DNA of 64,000 nt, from positions 11,995-75,994 of the forward strand of contig JAFXSH010000068.1 of the NCBI GenBank assembly GCA_017525805.1, written 5' to 3'. The DNA is from Clostridia bacterium (GTDB taxonomy: Bacteria > Bacillota_A > Clostridia > Christensenellales > Aristaeellaceae). Positions 43,946 to 51,818 of this stretch are shown here, in pieces (position 1 is the first letter of the stretch; every line of letters begins with the position of its first letter). Made by a program: the position numbers and the translations under genes. Below the pieces are notes generated by a model that did no database searches, had not been told where the DNA came from, and saw nothing but the letters and a program-made list of their open reading frames with translations.

Positions 43946-46597
43946 TCATTCGATTTTAATGGCGTACATGCTGGCGTTGCTCTTGCTGCAGGTGCCGATC
44001 ACCAGATAATTCTTGTATACGGCGGGGCTGGCTTCGATAGAGCCGCCCAAATTCAGGGTGCAGCGGACGGAACCGGTGCGGGCGTTGAGCAGGGTGAGGT
44101 TGCCGCCCTGGTCGCCCTGAACGATCCAGGCGTCGCCTTGATCATTGTACATGGCTACGGGAGAAGAAATGCTTTCGTCCTTCAAGGCATATTCCCACAC
44201 CAGGCGGCCGCTTTGCTTATCCATGGCAAGCAGTTTGCTGCCGCCGCCGCTTACCTTGTTGACGGTGAAGAATACCAAGTCGGAAATATTGTTCTGGCCG
44301 ATCACGGGGCTGGCCTTGCAGCCGGAAAGCTGGTTCTTGTCATAGTCGCACTTGATAGCATAGGTCCACAGGGTTTCGCCGGTCAGGGCGTTCATGCGGC
44401 GGATGGTCACATCCTTCTTGCTGCCCAAACGGCTGTAAGCCGTGTTGCCGGTATAGAGGCTCACGCTGGATTCGCTGTCCATATCCAGGGCGATAGCCGC
44501 GTCGATGTTGTCGCCCCCGTCCATGGCCCAAACGGTCTTCATGGTGTCGGAATCCACGCAGCGGATCACGCCGTAGGTATCGGCCATATAGATGTATTTA
44601 TCATACATGGCCACGCTGCTTTCCACGCTCACCAGGGTTTCCTTTTCATCATTTGCCTTGGTGCGCAGGTACACGCCGGTGGGCTTGATGCTGATGGACA
44701 GCTTGGCGTCGGGATTTAAGCGTGCGGAGGGATATTCAAACTTGGCGTTCAGGTCCAGGGTATAGAGCAGGCCGTTTCCCCCGGCGACGACCAGCGCGTC
44801 CATATCCCGGTTGTTGAACAGGAACAGGGCCGTGCCGTCGAACGCGCCGTTGGTGGAGTACTGCACCTGGGAATCGGATTTGCGGCCGTTGAGGAAATAG
44901 GCTTCCTTTCCGTCGATCAGATTATAGATATGCAGGCCGATGCTGCCGGTTTTATTGGGCAGCTTCGATATGCCCTGGCCCACGGCCAGCAGGGGCCGGT
45001 CATAGCTGTCGATGGAAACGCTGCCCTTGAGGGGGAAGCCCACGTTGATGGTGTCCCGGGTGGCGGAACCGTCGGTGAGGTCCAGGAAGTAGATTTTGCC
45101 GTCCTGGCCCGCAAAAATCACTTCCCGCAGTCCGGAGGTGGCCTTCTTATCGTCATAGAGGTTCATGCCCTCGCGGACTTCCTTGGTCCACTTGACGATG
45201 GCGGGCTGGCCCGTCCAGCCCACGCCGTATAGGGTGCCGTTATCGGCGGTTTTCAGGGAACCGAGAGGGACGGACCAGAGGACGGACAATTGTTCCTTTT
45301 CCACGTTCACGGTGCCGTAGGCGGCGTTCCGGCGGAAATTGTCGCCCCGGAAGGTGAGAACCCCGGCGGAGGAATAATAGGAGTATTCGTCCGGATTGGG
45401 GGCCACATAGCCTGCCGCGCGGCTGACGGTGGTGGTTTTCCCGCCCGAATAAACGTTTTCTGTGGATTTCAGGCTGCCTGACCCTGCCGTGGCTTCCAGC
45501 CGGGGCAGAGGCGTGGGCGTGGGAAGCGGCGTGGGGGTGGGCGTAGGCGTCACAGTGGGCAGAGGAGTGGGGGCTTCCGTCGGTTCAGGCGTCGGTTCGG
45601 CTGTCGGCTCGGCGGTGGGTTCAGGCGTGGGTTCCTCGGTAGGTTCCTCCACCACGAAGGTGGAAACATCCTCTGTTACAGGGGGCGGATTGGTAGGCGC
45701 CCAGGTGATCACAGGCATGGCACCGGTTTCCGTGGGAGAGGGAACCGCCGTTTCCAGGGGCAGCACCACGGCCATGGGCACATCGGTGGGCACCGCCGTG
45801 GGCGCGTCCGTGACAGGGGCCGGGGTGGGGGCCGGCGTGTCCGTAGGTATGGGCGTAGGATCGGCTACGATCAGGGAAACAGATTTTTCCGTGCGCCGCC
45901 AGGTATCGTTTTCCTTGATGACGGCATATACTTCGCCGGTATAGGGCACATCGAAAATGGCGTTGATATTCCAGATCTTATTGGTTTCGTTGGGGCCGTT
46001 CACCAGGGTGGCGGTGCAGGCGATTTCATTGCCCTCGCCATCTTCAAGCCGCACGCCGTCCACGGACTGATTGGTGGTAACGCTGAACAGCATTCGGGTA
46101 TTCGTGGAACCGGTGGAAGACGCGGCCTGGAAAGAAAGCACCTCGCCCGCCGCCTTAACAGGCGCGCTGATCAGGCCGGTGATGGCGTTTTTCAGTGGAT
46201 TCAGGGGACCGGCGTCCTTCATGAAAAAGAGGGCGGCAAAAAAGAGCACCACCGCCGCCAGCACGATCCCCAAAATTTTCAGCCACGGGAAACGGCGGAC
46301 GTCTTCTTCATCGTCGTAGTCGTCATCCTGTTCTGTGGAATGGCGCATATACAGGCCGCCGTCCTGGGACGAATCGTAACGGCGGGAATAGGCGGCCCGG
46401 GACGGTTCGGCGTTTTCATCCTGCCAGGTAGGGGGTTCGCGGCGCTGCCACTGAATTTCCCGAGGCGCTTCTTCCTGCTCTTCGGGCAGACGATTGGGTA
46501 TATCCGAGGAAGATTCGCCGGTGCGGCGGTGCCGGTCGCTGCGGCGATGGCGCACGGGCGATTGATGATCGGAAGAATAAGGATCATAATTACTCAA
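43946..46597 (-). CDS. Membrane-anchored PQQ-like beta-propeller protein with Pro/Thr-rich stalk
   Basis: 883 residues from a TTG at 46597, with AAGGAGG 8 bases upstream. The open frame reaches 46642 but crosses the promoter side. Residues about 1-100 are a polar, Arg-rich cytoplasmic tail. One membrane helix is at about 110-130 (ILGIVLAAVVLFFAALFF). A small beta domain follows, then a Pro/Thr/Glu stalk with repeats such as EPTAEPTAEPTPEPTEAPTP (about 320-360). The C-terminal 480 residues form a propeller of PQQ-binding-like repeats (GGNGLLYTLDLNAK, MDKQSGRLVWEYALKD, LLNARTGSVRCTLNLGGSIEASPAVY). It is probably a surface-exposed sensor or scaffold. A cofactor-dependent enzyme is unlikely. Confidence 0.8.
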   Translation of the reverse strand: MSNYDPYSSDHQSPVRHRRSDRHRRTGESSSDIPNRLPEEQEEAPREIQWQRREPPTWQDENAEPSRAAYSRRYDSSQDGGLYMRHSTEQDDDYDDEEDVRRFPWLKILGIVLAAVVLFFAALFFMKDAGPLNPLKNAITGLISAPVKAAGEVLSFQAASSTGSTNTRMLFSVTTNQSVDGVRLEDGEGNEIACTATLVNGPNETNKIWNINAIFDVPYTGEVYAVIKENDTWRRTEKSVSLIVADPTPIPTDTPAPTPAPVTDAPTAVPTDVPMAVVLPLETAVPSPTETGAMPVITWAPTNPPPVTEDVSTFVVEEPTEEPTPEPTAEPTAEPTPEPTEAPTPLPTVTPTPTPTPLPTPTPLPRLEATAGSGSLKSTENVYSGGKTTTVSRAAGYVAPNPDEYSYYSSAGVLTFRGDNFRRNAAYGTVNVEKEQLSVLWSVPLGSLKTADNGTLYGVGWTGQPAIVKWTKEVREGMNLYDDKKATSGLREVIFAGQDGKIYFLDLTDGSATRDTINVGFPLKGSVSIDSYDRPLLAVGQGISKLPNKTGSIGLHIYNLIDGKEAYFLNGRKSDSQVQYSTNGAFDGTALFLFNNRDMDALVVAGGNGLLYTLDLNAKFEYPSARLNPDAKLSISIKPTGVYLRTKANDEKETLVSVESSVAMYDKYIYMADTYGVIRCVDSDTMKTVWAMDGGDNIDAAIALDMDSESSVSLYTGNTAYSRLGSKKDVTIRRMNALTGETLWTYAIKCDYDKNQLSGCKASPVIGQNNISDLVFFTVNKVSGGGSKLLAMDKQSGRLVWEYALKDESISSPVAMYNDQGDAWIVQGDQGGNLTLLNARTGSVRCTLNLGGSIEASPAVYKNYLVIGTCSKSNASMYAIKIE

Positions 46598-46646
46598 AGG
46601 ATTGAACCTCCTTCGTATGTACTGGAAAGGAAAATCCACCACATAT

Positions 46647-46675
46647 AGTATACCAGAAACATGGCTGATTCACAA
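46647..46675 (-). promoter_or_regulatory. Promoter of the beta-propeller gene
   Basis: On the minus strand TTGTGA (46670-46675), a 17-base spacer and TATACT (46647-46652). It lies about 50 bases before the TTG start. Confidence 0.6.
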
Positions 46676-46746
46676 GTAAAAATATTGGGAAAGGGGGCAT
46701 TACAAAACAGATAAGGTCGAAACAAGGCCGGCGGGAAAGAAAAAGG

Positions 46747-46775
46747 TTCATTTTTGCGGCAGTATGTGGTACAAT
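46747..46775 (+). promoter_or_regulatory. Possible promoter of rsmE
   Basis: TTCATT (46747-46752), a 17-base spacer and TACAAT (46770-46775). The -35 is weak. Confidence 0.4.
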
Positions 46776-46823
46776 ACTCCCGTTCCACGGGGACGAATGG
46801 ATATGCGGGAGGGAAAAGCTGCC

Positions 46824-47540
46824 ATGCATCGTTTTTTTGCCACGCGGGTGGATGAAAACCGGGCGGAGCTTCCGCCGGAGGAGGAAGCCCACGCTTTAAG
46901 GGTGCTGCGGATGAGCGCGGGGGACGCCTGCCAGGCCCTGATCGAAGGAAGCCTCTACAGCGCGGTGATCGAAGAAACGGCTCCCCGGGTGATCCTGCGT
47001 TTGGGCGATATGCTGCCCTCCCCGGAACCCAAGGTGGAAATCACCCTGTACCAGGGCATCCCCAAAGGGGAAAAAATGGATTATATCGCCCAGAAGTGCA
47101 CGGAGGCGGGGGTTTACAGGATCGTGCCGGTAGCCTTTTCCCGGTGCGTGGCCCGATGGGAGGGAAAGGACGCCGCAAAAAAGCGGGACCGCTTCCAGCG
47201 CATCGCCGCCGAGGCAGCCAAGCAAAGCGGAAGGGCTATAATTCCGGAAATCGGGACGCCCCTGTCCGTGAACCAGCTTTGCGCGGAGCTTTCCTCGTAT
47301 GATTTGGCGCTGGTCCCCTGGGAAGAAGAACGGGGCAACGGCATTCGGGCAAAATGGCGGGGCGAAAAGCGCGTGGCCTTTGTGATCGGGCCGGAGGGCG
47401 GCATTGCCCCCGATGAAATCGAACAAATGAAGGCTGCCGGGGCTGTGCCCGTTACCTTGGGCCCCCGGATTTTCCGCACGGAAACGGCGGGGCTGGCGGC
47501 GCTGGTGTCCCTGCTGACCCTTTCGGGAGATATGGAATAA
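46824..47540 (+). CDS. rsmE: 16S rRNA (uracil(1498)-N3)-methyltransferase
   Basis: 238 residues from the ATG at 46824 (MHRFFATRV), the family's usual N-terminus, behind GGAGGG. A PUA-like N-terminal domain precedes the SPOUT domain: YQGIPKGEKMDYIAQKCTEAGV, RIAAEAAKQSGRAIIPEI and the knotted SAM site FVIGPEGGIAPDEIEQM, then TLGPRIFRTETAG. The enzyme methylates U1498 in the 30S decoding region. It is followed after one base by a small membrane protein gene and then mtaB. Confidence 0.93.
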   Translation: MHRFFATRVDENRAELPPEEEAHALRVLRMSAGDACQALIEGSLYSAVIEETAPRVILRLGDMLPSPEPKVEITLYQGIPKGEKMDYIAQKCTEAGVYRIVPVAFSRCVARWEGKDAAKKRDRFQRIAAEAAKQSGRAIIPEIGTPLSVNQLCAELSSYDLALVPWEEERGNGIRAKWRGEKRVAFVIGPEGGIAPDEIEQMKAAGAVPVTLGPRIFRTETAGLAALVSLLTLSGDME

Positions 47541-47541
47541 G

Positions 47542-48066
47542 ATGAAGAAAAAGCAATTATCGAACAATGAAACGCTCTTCCGTCTGGATAACTGGATGGC
47601 CCTGCACCAGCGCCTTTGCTGGTTGATTTTAGCGGTTCTGGCTATTGCCTCCATGGCGGCGCTCCTTTCTTTCCGGTTTCTGCCGGAGAAGATTCAGACG
47701 GCGTTGATGTTTGCTGTCATGATGCTGCTGTTAGGCCTCTATCGCTGGGCGTCCAACGCGCCATACCGTTCCATGCGCAAATGGGGGAACCGGCTGGAAA
47801 AAGGAAACTTGGAAATGTATCGGGCCATGCTGGAATATATTCAGAAGCTGGAAAAAGCACTGCCCGACGCCCTGCGCAGGCAGCTGAACCATTCCATGAC
47901 CGGCACGAAAGCGTCGCTCATGGCCGCCTTAGGCCAAAAGGAAGAAGCGCTGGCGCTTCTAAAGAATTATGACCAATACTGGGACAAATCCCAGCGGACG
48001 AGTTTTCAAACCATGATGAACAAAATATCCGGCGAAAACAACGAAACAGAGCAGAAGGAGAACTGA
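47542..48066 (+). CDS. Small membrane protein of unknown function
   Basis: 174 residues. Two membrane segments lie at about 24-44 (LCWLILAVLAIASMAALLSF) and 52-68. A cytoplasmic helical domain of about 100 residues follows (YRAMLEYIQKLEKALPDALRRQ, LMAALGQKEEALALLKNYDQYW) that resembles a single TPR-like repeat. I recognise no family. The gene lies between rsmE and mtaB with spacings of 1 and 3 bases, so it is co-transcribed with two RNA-modification genes. Confidence 0.7.
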   Translation: MKKKQLSNNETLFRLDNWMALHQRLCWLILAVLAIASMAALLSFRFLPEKIQTALMFAVMMLLLGLYRWASNAPYRSMRKWGNRLEKGNLEMYRAMLEYIQKLEKALPDALRRQLNHSMTGTKASLMAALGQKEEALALLKNYDQYWDKSQRTSFQTMMNKISGENNETEQKEN

Positions 48067-48069
48067 TCC

Positions 48070-49353
48070 ATGCGCACGGTAGCCTTTCATACCTTAGGCT
48101 GCAAGGTGAACCAATACGATTCCCAGGCCATGCTGGAGCTGTTCGAGCAGGCTGGCTACGAACCCCGGGATTTTTCCGAACCGGCGGACGTGTACGTGGT
48201 GAACACCTGCACGGTAACGGGCACCGGGGATAAAAAGAGCCTGAACGCCGTGCGCCGCGCTTTGCGGACGAATCCCAGCGCCGAAGTGGTGATCGCGGGG
48301 TGCCTCGCCCAGCGAGACGGGGAAAAGCTGCTGGAAACCGGCGCGCGGCTGGTGATCGGCAACGCCCGGCGGGGCGAGGTGGTGCGCCTGCTGGAGGAAG
48401 CCGTCGCCAGCGGCCAGCGGGTGGCGGCGGTGACGGATATCCTGCGCACGCCTTACGAGCCACTCCGTGTTTCCAGCCAGGAGGGCCGCACCCGGGCGGT
48501 GCTGAAAATCCAGGAGGGATGCGACCGGTACTGCACGTACTGCATCATTCCTTACGTCCGGGGCGGCATCCGGTCCCGCGCGCCGGAGGATATCCGGCAG
48601 GAAGCCATCCGCCTGGCCCAGGCCGGTTTTCAGGAGCTGGTGCTTACGGGCATTCATTTGACCAGCTACGGACGGGACCTGGACGGGAAAACGCTGCTGG
48701 ACGCCGTGCGCGTCTGCGATGCGGAGGGGGTTCGGCGTGTCAGGCTGGGTTCCCTGGAGCCTGTGATCGTAACAGAAGAATTTGTGGAGGCACTAAAAAA
48801 GGAAGAAAAGGTGTGTCCCCAATTTCATCTGGCCTTGCAGTCCGGCTGTGATCCGGTATTGAAGCGCATGCGCCGCCGGTATACTACCGATGAATTCCGC
48901 CGGGCCTGCGCTTTGCTGCGGGAAACCTTTCCCGGCTGCGCTATCACCACCGACGTGATCACCGGTTTTCCCGGCGAAACGGACGCGGAGTTTGCCCAAA
49001 CCATGGATTTTTGCCGAGAAATCGGCTTCGCCCGGATGCATGTGTTCCCCTATTCCGCCCGGCAGGGGACCCCGGCGGCTCAAATGCCGAATCAGGTGCC
49101 CAAAGCCCTGCGGGAGGAAAGGGCCCGGACGCTGATCGCGATGGGGGCGGATATGGCCCGGAAATACCGGGAAAGTCAGATCGGAAAAACCGTGGAGGTG
49201 CTGGTGGAGGAAATCGACAGCGATGGAAACGCGCATGGATATACCCGCCAGTACATCGCCTGCGCCCTGCGGGGCGGAAAGATAGGAGAAATATGCTCCG
49301 TGCGCGTGAACGGAACGGACGCGGATGGGCTGATGGGTGATAAAGCAGAATAA
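48070..49353 (+). CDS. mtaB: tRNA t6A37 methylthiotransferase MtaB
   Basis: 427 residues. The N-terminal MTTase domain has cluster cysteines C11 (LGCKVNQYDSQ), C47 (NTCTVT) and C78 (GCLAQ). The radical SAM core has CX3CX2C at C151, C155 and C158 (CDRYCTYC). A short TRAM-like C-terminal region follows. The MtaB form is recognised by LGCKVNQYDSQ and its length. It converts t6A37 to ms2t6A37 in lysine tRNA, which helps decode AAA/AAG. It is the last host gene before the prophage. Confidence 0.9.
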   Translation: MRTVAFHTLGCKVNQYDSQAMLELFEQAGYEPRDFSEPADVYVVNTCTVTGTGDKKSLNAVRRALRTNPSAEVVIAGCLAQRDGEKLLETGARLVIGNARRGEVVRLLEEAVASGQRVAAVTDILRTPYEPLRVSSQEGRTRAVLKIQEGCDRYCTYCIIPYVRGGIRSRAPEDIRQEAIRLAQAGFQELVLTGIHLTSYGRDLDGKTLLDAVRVCDAEGVRRVRLGSLEPVIVTEEFVEALKKEEKVCPQFHLALQSGCDPVLKRMRRRYTTDEFRRACALLRETFPGCAITTDVITGFPGETDAEFAQTMDFCREIGFARMHVFPYSARQGTPAAQMPNQVPKALREERARTLIAMGADMARKYRESQIGKTVEVLVEEIDSDGNAHGYTRQYIACALRGGKIGEICSVRVNGTDADGLMGDKAE

Positions 49354-49371
49354 AGGGAAGCCTTTGAAACG

Positions 49372-49394
49372 GGAGCGCGTGGCGCTCCTTTTTT
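49372..49394 (+). terminator. Intrinsic terminator after mtaB
   Basis: GGAGCG (49372-49377), a 5-base loop and CGCTCC (49383-49388), followed by TTTTTT. Confidence 0.75.
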
Positions 49395-49508
49395 GTTGAA
49401 AAAAAACGCTGTTTTTTAAAAGGGCCAAAACGCAGGGTACGAAATTGAACGTTCTTCTATCAGAATCGGGCGATAATGCGCGTTTCTGATACAGCGGCCG
49501 GGCCGGGG

Positions 49509-49538
49509 TTTACAAATGGAAGCCGGGGTGGCTATAAT
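49509..49538 (+). promoter_or_regulatory. Promoter of the prophage structural genes
   Basis: TTTACA (49509-49514), 18 bases and TATAAT (49533-49538). The 251-base gap after mtaB (49354-49604) also holds the palindrome GAACGTTC near 49448 and a related ACGTTCTT near 49560. These could be operator half-sites. Confidence 0.5.
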
Positions 49539-49604
49539 GCAGGTCGATACGAGAACTGACGTTCTTAAAAATGACGAGCTGGAAAACAATGCAGGAGGGG
49601 GAAG

Positions 49605-49832
49605 ATGGAAGGAAAGCTGAACGCGGGGGACGCGAAATGCCCGTTTTTTTGCGCTCACACCAATCATGCGGTGATATGTGAAGGGCTGATCCCGGACAGC
49701 CGCGCCTGCCTGACCTTTTCAGGAAGAGAAGGAAAACGCATCCAATATGAAGCGTTTTGCTGCATGCGGTATGAGAACTGCGAACAGTATCGGGCTTTGA
49801 TCGAGCGATACCAGCAGGAAACGGAAACGTAA
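49605..49832 (+). CDS. Small Cys-rich phage protein
   Basis: 75 residues behind GGAGGGGGAAG. Seven cysteines occur (12, 16, 25, 34, 52, 53, 59), with CPFFC near the start and CCMRYENCEQY towards the end, suggesting a metal-binding fold. Similar small Cys-rich proteins stand just before terminase genes in Clostridia prophages. The function is unknown, and a late-gene regulator is possible. It is the first phage gene after the promoter at 49509. Confidence 0.65.
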   Translation: MEGKLNAGDAKCPFFCAHTNHAVICEGLIPDSRACLTFSGREGKRIQYEAFCCMRYENCEQYRALIERYQQETET

Positions 49833-49848
49833 TCAACGGGAGGAAAAC

Positions 49849-50430
49849 ATGGGGAAAACGATCCCGAAAAGAGAAACCGCCGGGCGGCAGGACGAAAAAA
49901 AGCGGATCGCGGAGGAGAGGTATATCGGCGGGGACGTATCGCTGAAAGCCTTGGCTGCAAAAATGGGCGTCAGCGCGTCTACCTTAGGCAAATGGAAGAA
50001 AGCGGGGGAATGGGACAAGAAAAAAGGCGAAGTAGAACAGCGGGCCATAAAAAAGGCCACCACCCAGGCTGTAAACAAAAAAGCGCGGGAGCTGTGCCGT
50101 CTCATGGAAGCGTCGGACGAAATGGAATACGCCCTGCTGCTGGCCGCCCGGGCTGTAGTAAAAAATCTGTGCGAGGACGAGGAGGGCCTCATTGTCACCG
50201 ACGGCAAGGAACGGGCCGACAACATGACCCGCTTGGTGCGCGCCATCAACCAGCAGGCGGAAACCAGGATGCGATTGAGCGGCATCATGGATCAGGCCGA
50301 ACAGGAAAAGATCGCCTTGCTTTGGCGCAAGCAGGAATTGGACGAAAAAAAGGAGGCCCAGGATCAGGCGGAGGGAAAGGAAGGCGTAACGATCAAATTG
50401 GACGATGAGGCAGGCGCGCTTTCGGTATGA
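49849..50430 (+). CDS. Phage terminase small subunit
   Basis: 193 residues behind GGGAGG. An N-terminal helix-turn-helix (IAEERYIGGDVSLKALAAKMGVSASTLGKWKKAGEW) would bind the packaging site. A central helical oligomerisation region and a charged C-terminal tail follow. It recognises phage DNA and hands it to the large subunit. It overlaps the large-subunit gene by 4 bases. Confidence 0.85.
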   Translation: MGKTIPKRETAGRQDEKKRIAEERYIGGDVSLKALAAKMGVSASTLGKWKKAGEWDKKKGEVEQRAIKKATTQAVNKKARELCRLMEASDEMEYALLLAARAVVKNLCEDEEGLIVTDGKERADNMTRLVRAINQQAETRMRLSGIMDQAEQEKIALLWRKQELDEKKEAQDQAEGKEGVTIKLDDEAGALSV

Positions 50431-51818
50431 CGCGGGAGATGATCATGGAACGGCCCAGCGAAAAGCAGCGCTTGTTCATGCAGGCCAAGGAAAAATACGT
50501 CATCTTCGGCGGGGCGCGTGGCGGCGGGAAAAGCTGGGCGGTCAGGTGGAAAGCCGTGCTTCTGTGCGCCAAATATCCGGGCATCCGGGTGCTGATCATG
50601 CGGAAAAGTTACCCGGAACTGCTGGAAAACCATATCAAGCCCCTGCAAACCCAGTTGGCGGGCGTCGCCCGGTACAACAGTGTGACCCATGAGATCCGCT
50701 TCCCCAACGGCAGCAGCATCAAGTTCATGTTCTGTTCCAGAGACAATGATTTGATGAAGATTCAGGGCCACGAATACGACGTGATCGCCATCGACGAAGC
50801 CACGCAGATGACGGAATACCAGATCAAAACCGTCATGGCCTGCCTGCGCGGGACGAATGATTTTCCCAAGCGCATGTATATGACCTGCAACCCCGGCGGG
50901 CCGGGACACCAGTACATCAAGCGGCTCAAAGACCGAAGATTCCGAAGCGATGAAAACCCGGAGGACTACATCTTCATTCAAAGCCTGGTGACGGACAACA
51001 AAGCCCTGATGGAAAAGCAGCCGGACTACATCGAGCAATTGAAGGCTCAGCCGCTGCGCCAGCGGGAAGCCTGGCTGCATGGTAATTGGGATGTGTACGA
51101 GGGACAGTTTTTCGAGGAATTCCGGGACGATCCCGACCATTATCTGGACAGGAAATACACCCATGTGATCCCGCCCTTTGAGCTGCCCGCTGGTTGGCGG
51201 ATATACCGAAGCTTTGACTGGGGATACGCCAGGCCCTTTTCCTGCGCCTGGTGGGCCATCGATTACGACGGGGTGTTCTACCGGATCTTGGAACTGTACG
51301 GCTGCCGCCAGGATCACGGGGAAGATGTGCCCAACGAGGGCGTCAAGTGGATCGACGATAAAATCTTCTCGGAAATCGCGCGGATCGAACGGGAACATCC
51401 CTGGCTTAAGGATAAACGCGTTCAGGGCGTGGCGGACCCCAGCATCTGGGCGGGGGCGGAAAACGGCATCAGCCGGTACGATACGGCGGCACGGCATCGG
51501 GTGTACTTTGAGAAAGGGAACAACGACCGCATTCCCGGCTGGATGCAGTGCCATTACAGGCTGGCCTTTGACGAAAACGGCTATCCCATGATGTATGTGT
51601 TCAATACCTGCCGGGCCTTCATCCGCACGATCCCGCTGCTGACGTTTGATGGGAATGTGGCGGAAGATCTGGACAGCAGCTTGGAGGATCACGTGGCGGA
51701 CGAATGGCGCTATTTCTGCATGCTGAACCCCATCAAGCCCCGCACGGCGGCGGAACAAAAAATCATTTTGAGCGACCCACTGAACCAGATAATCCGAAGT
51801 AGGAGGACGTATGACTGA
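50427..51818 (+). CDS. Phage terminase large subunit
   Basis: 463 residues. The ATPase domain has Walker A GGARGGGKS (28-36) and Walker B VIAIDEATQ (D123, E124). A motif III-like segment is MYMTCNPGGPGH. The C-terminal nuclease domain has acidic residues in RSFDWGYARP, and GVADPSIWAG further on. It pumps and cuts DNA into the capsid. It overlaps the portal gene by 8 bases. The small-large-portal order is standard. Confidence 0.92.
   Translation: MTREMIMERPSEKQRLFMQAKEKYVIFGGARGGGKSWAVRWKAVLLCAKYPGIRVLIMRKSYPELLENHIKPLQTQLAGVARYNSVTHEIRFPNGSSIKFMFCSRDNDLMKIQGHEYDVIAIDEATQMTEYQIKTVMACLRGTNDFPKRMYMTCNPGGPGHQYIKRLKDRRFRSDENPEDYIFIQSLVTDNKALMEKQPDYIEQLKAQPLRQREAWLHGNWDVYEGQFFEEFRDDPDHYLDRKYTHVIPPFELPAGWRIYRSFDWGYARPFSCAWWAIDYDGVFYRILELYGCRQDHGEDVPNEGVKWIDDKIFSEIARIEREHPWLKDKRVQGVADPSIWAGAENGISRYDTAARHRVYFEKGNNDRIPGWMQCHYRLAFDENGYPMMYVFNTCRAFIRTIPLLTFDGNVAEDLDSSLEDHVADEWRYFCMLNPIKPRTAAEQKIILSDPLNQIIRSRRTYD

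Noticed and set aside
45460..45680. Tandem DNA repeat as a separate element in the stalk region
   Set aside because: The repeats simply encode the PT/EPT stalk of the beta-propeller protein, with no unit length kept outside the codons.
49440..49460. LexA (SOS) box before the prophage genes
   Set aside because: GAACGTTC lacks the 4-base spacer of the Gram-positive consensus CGAAC-N4-GTTCG.
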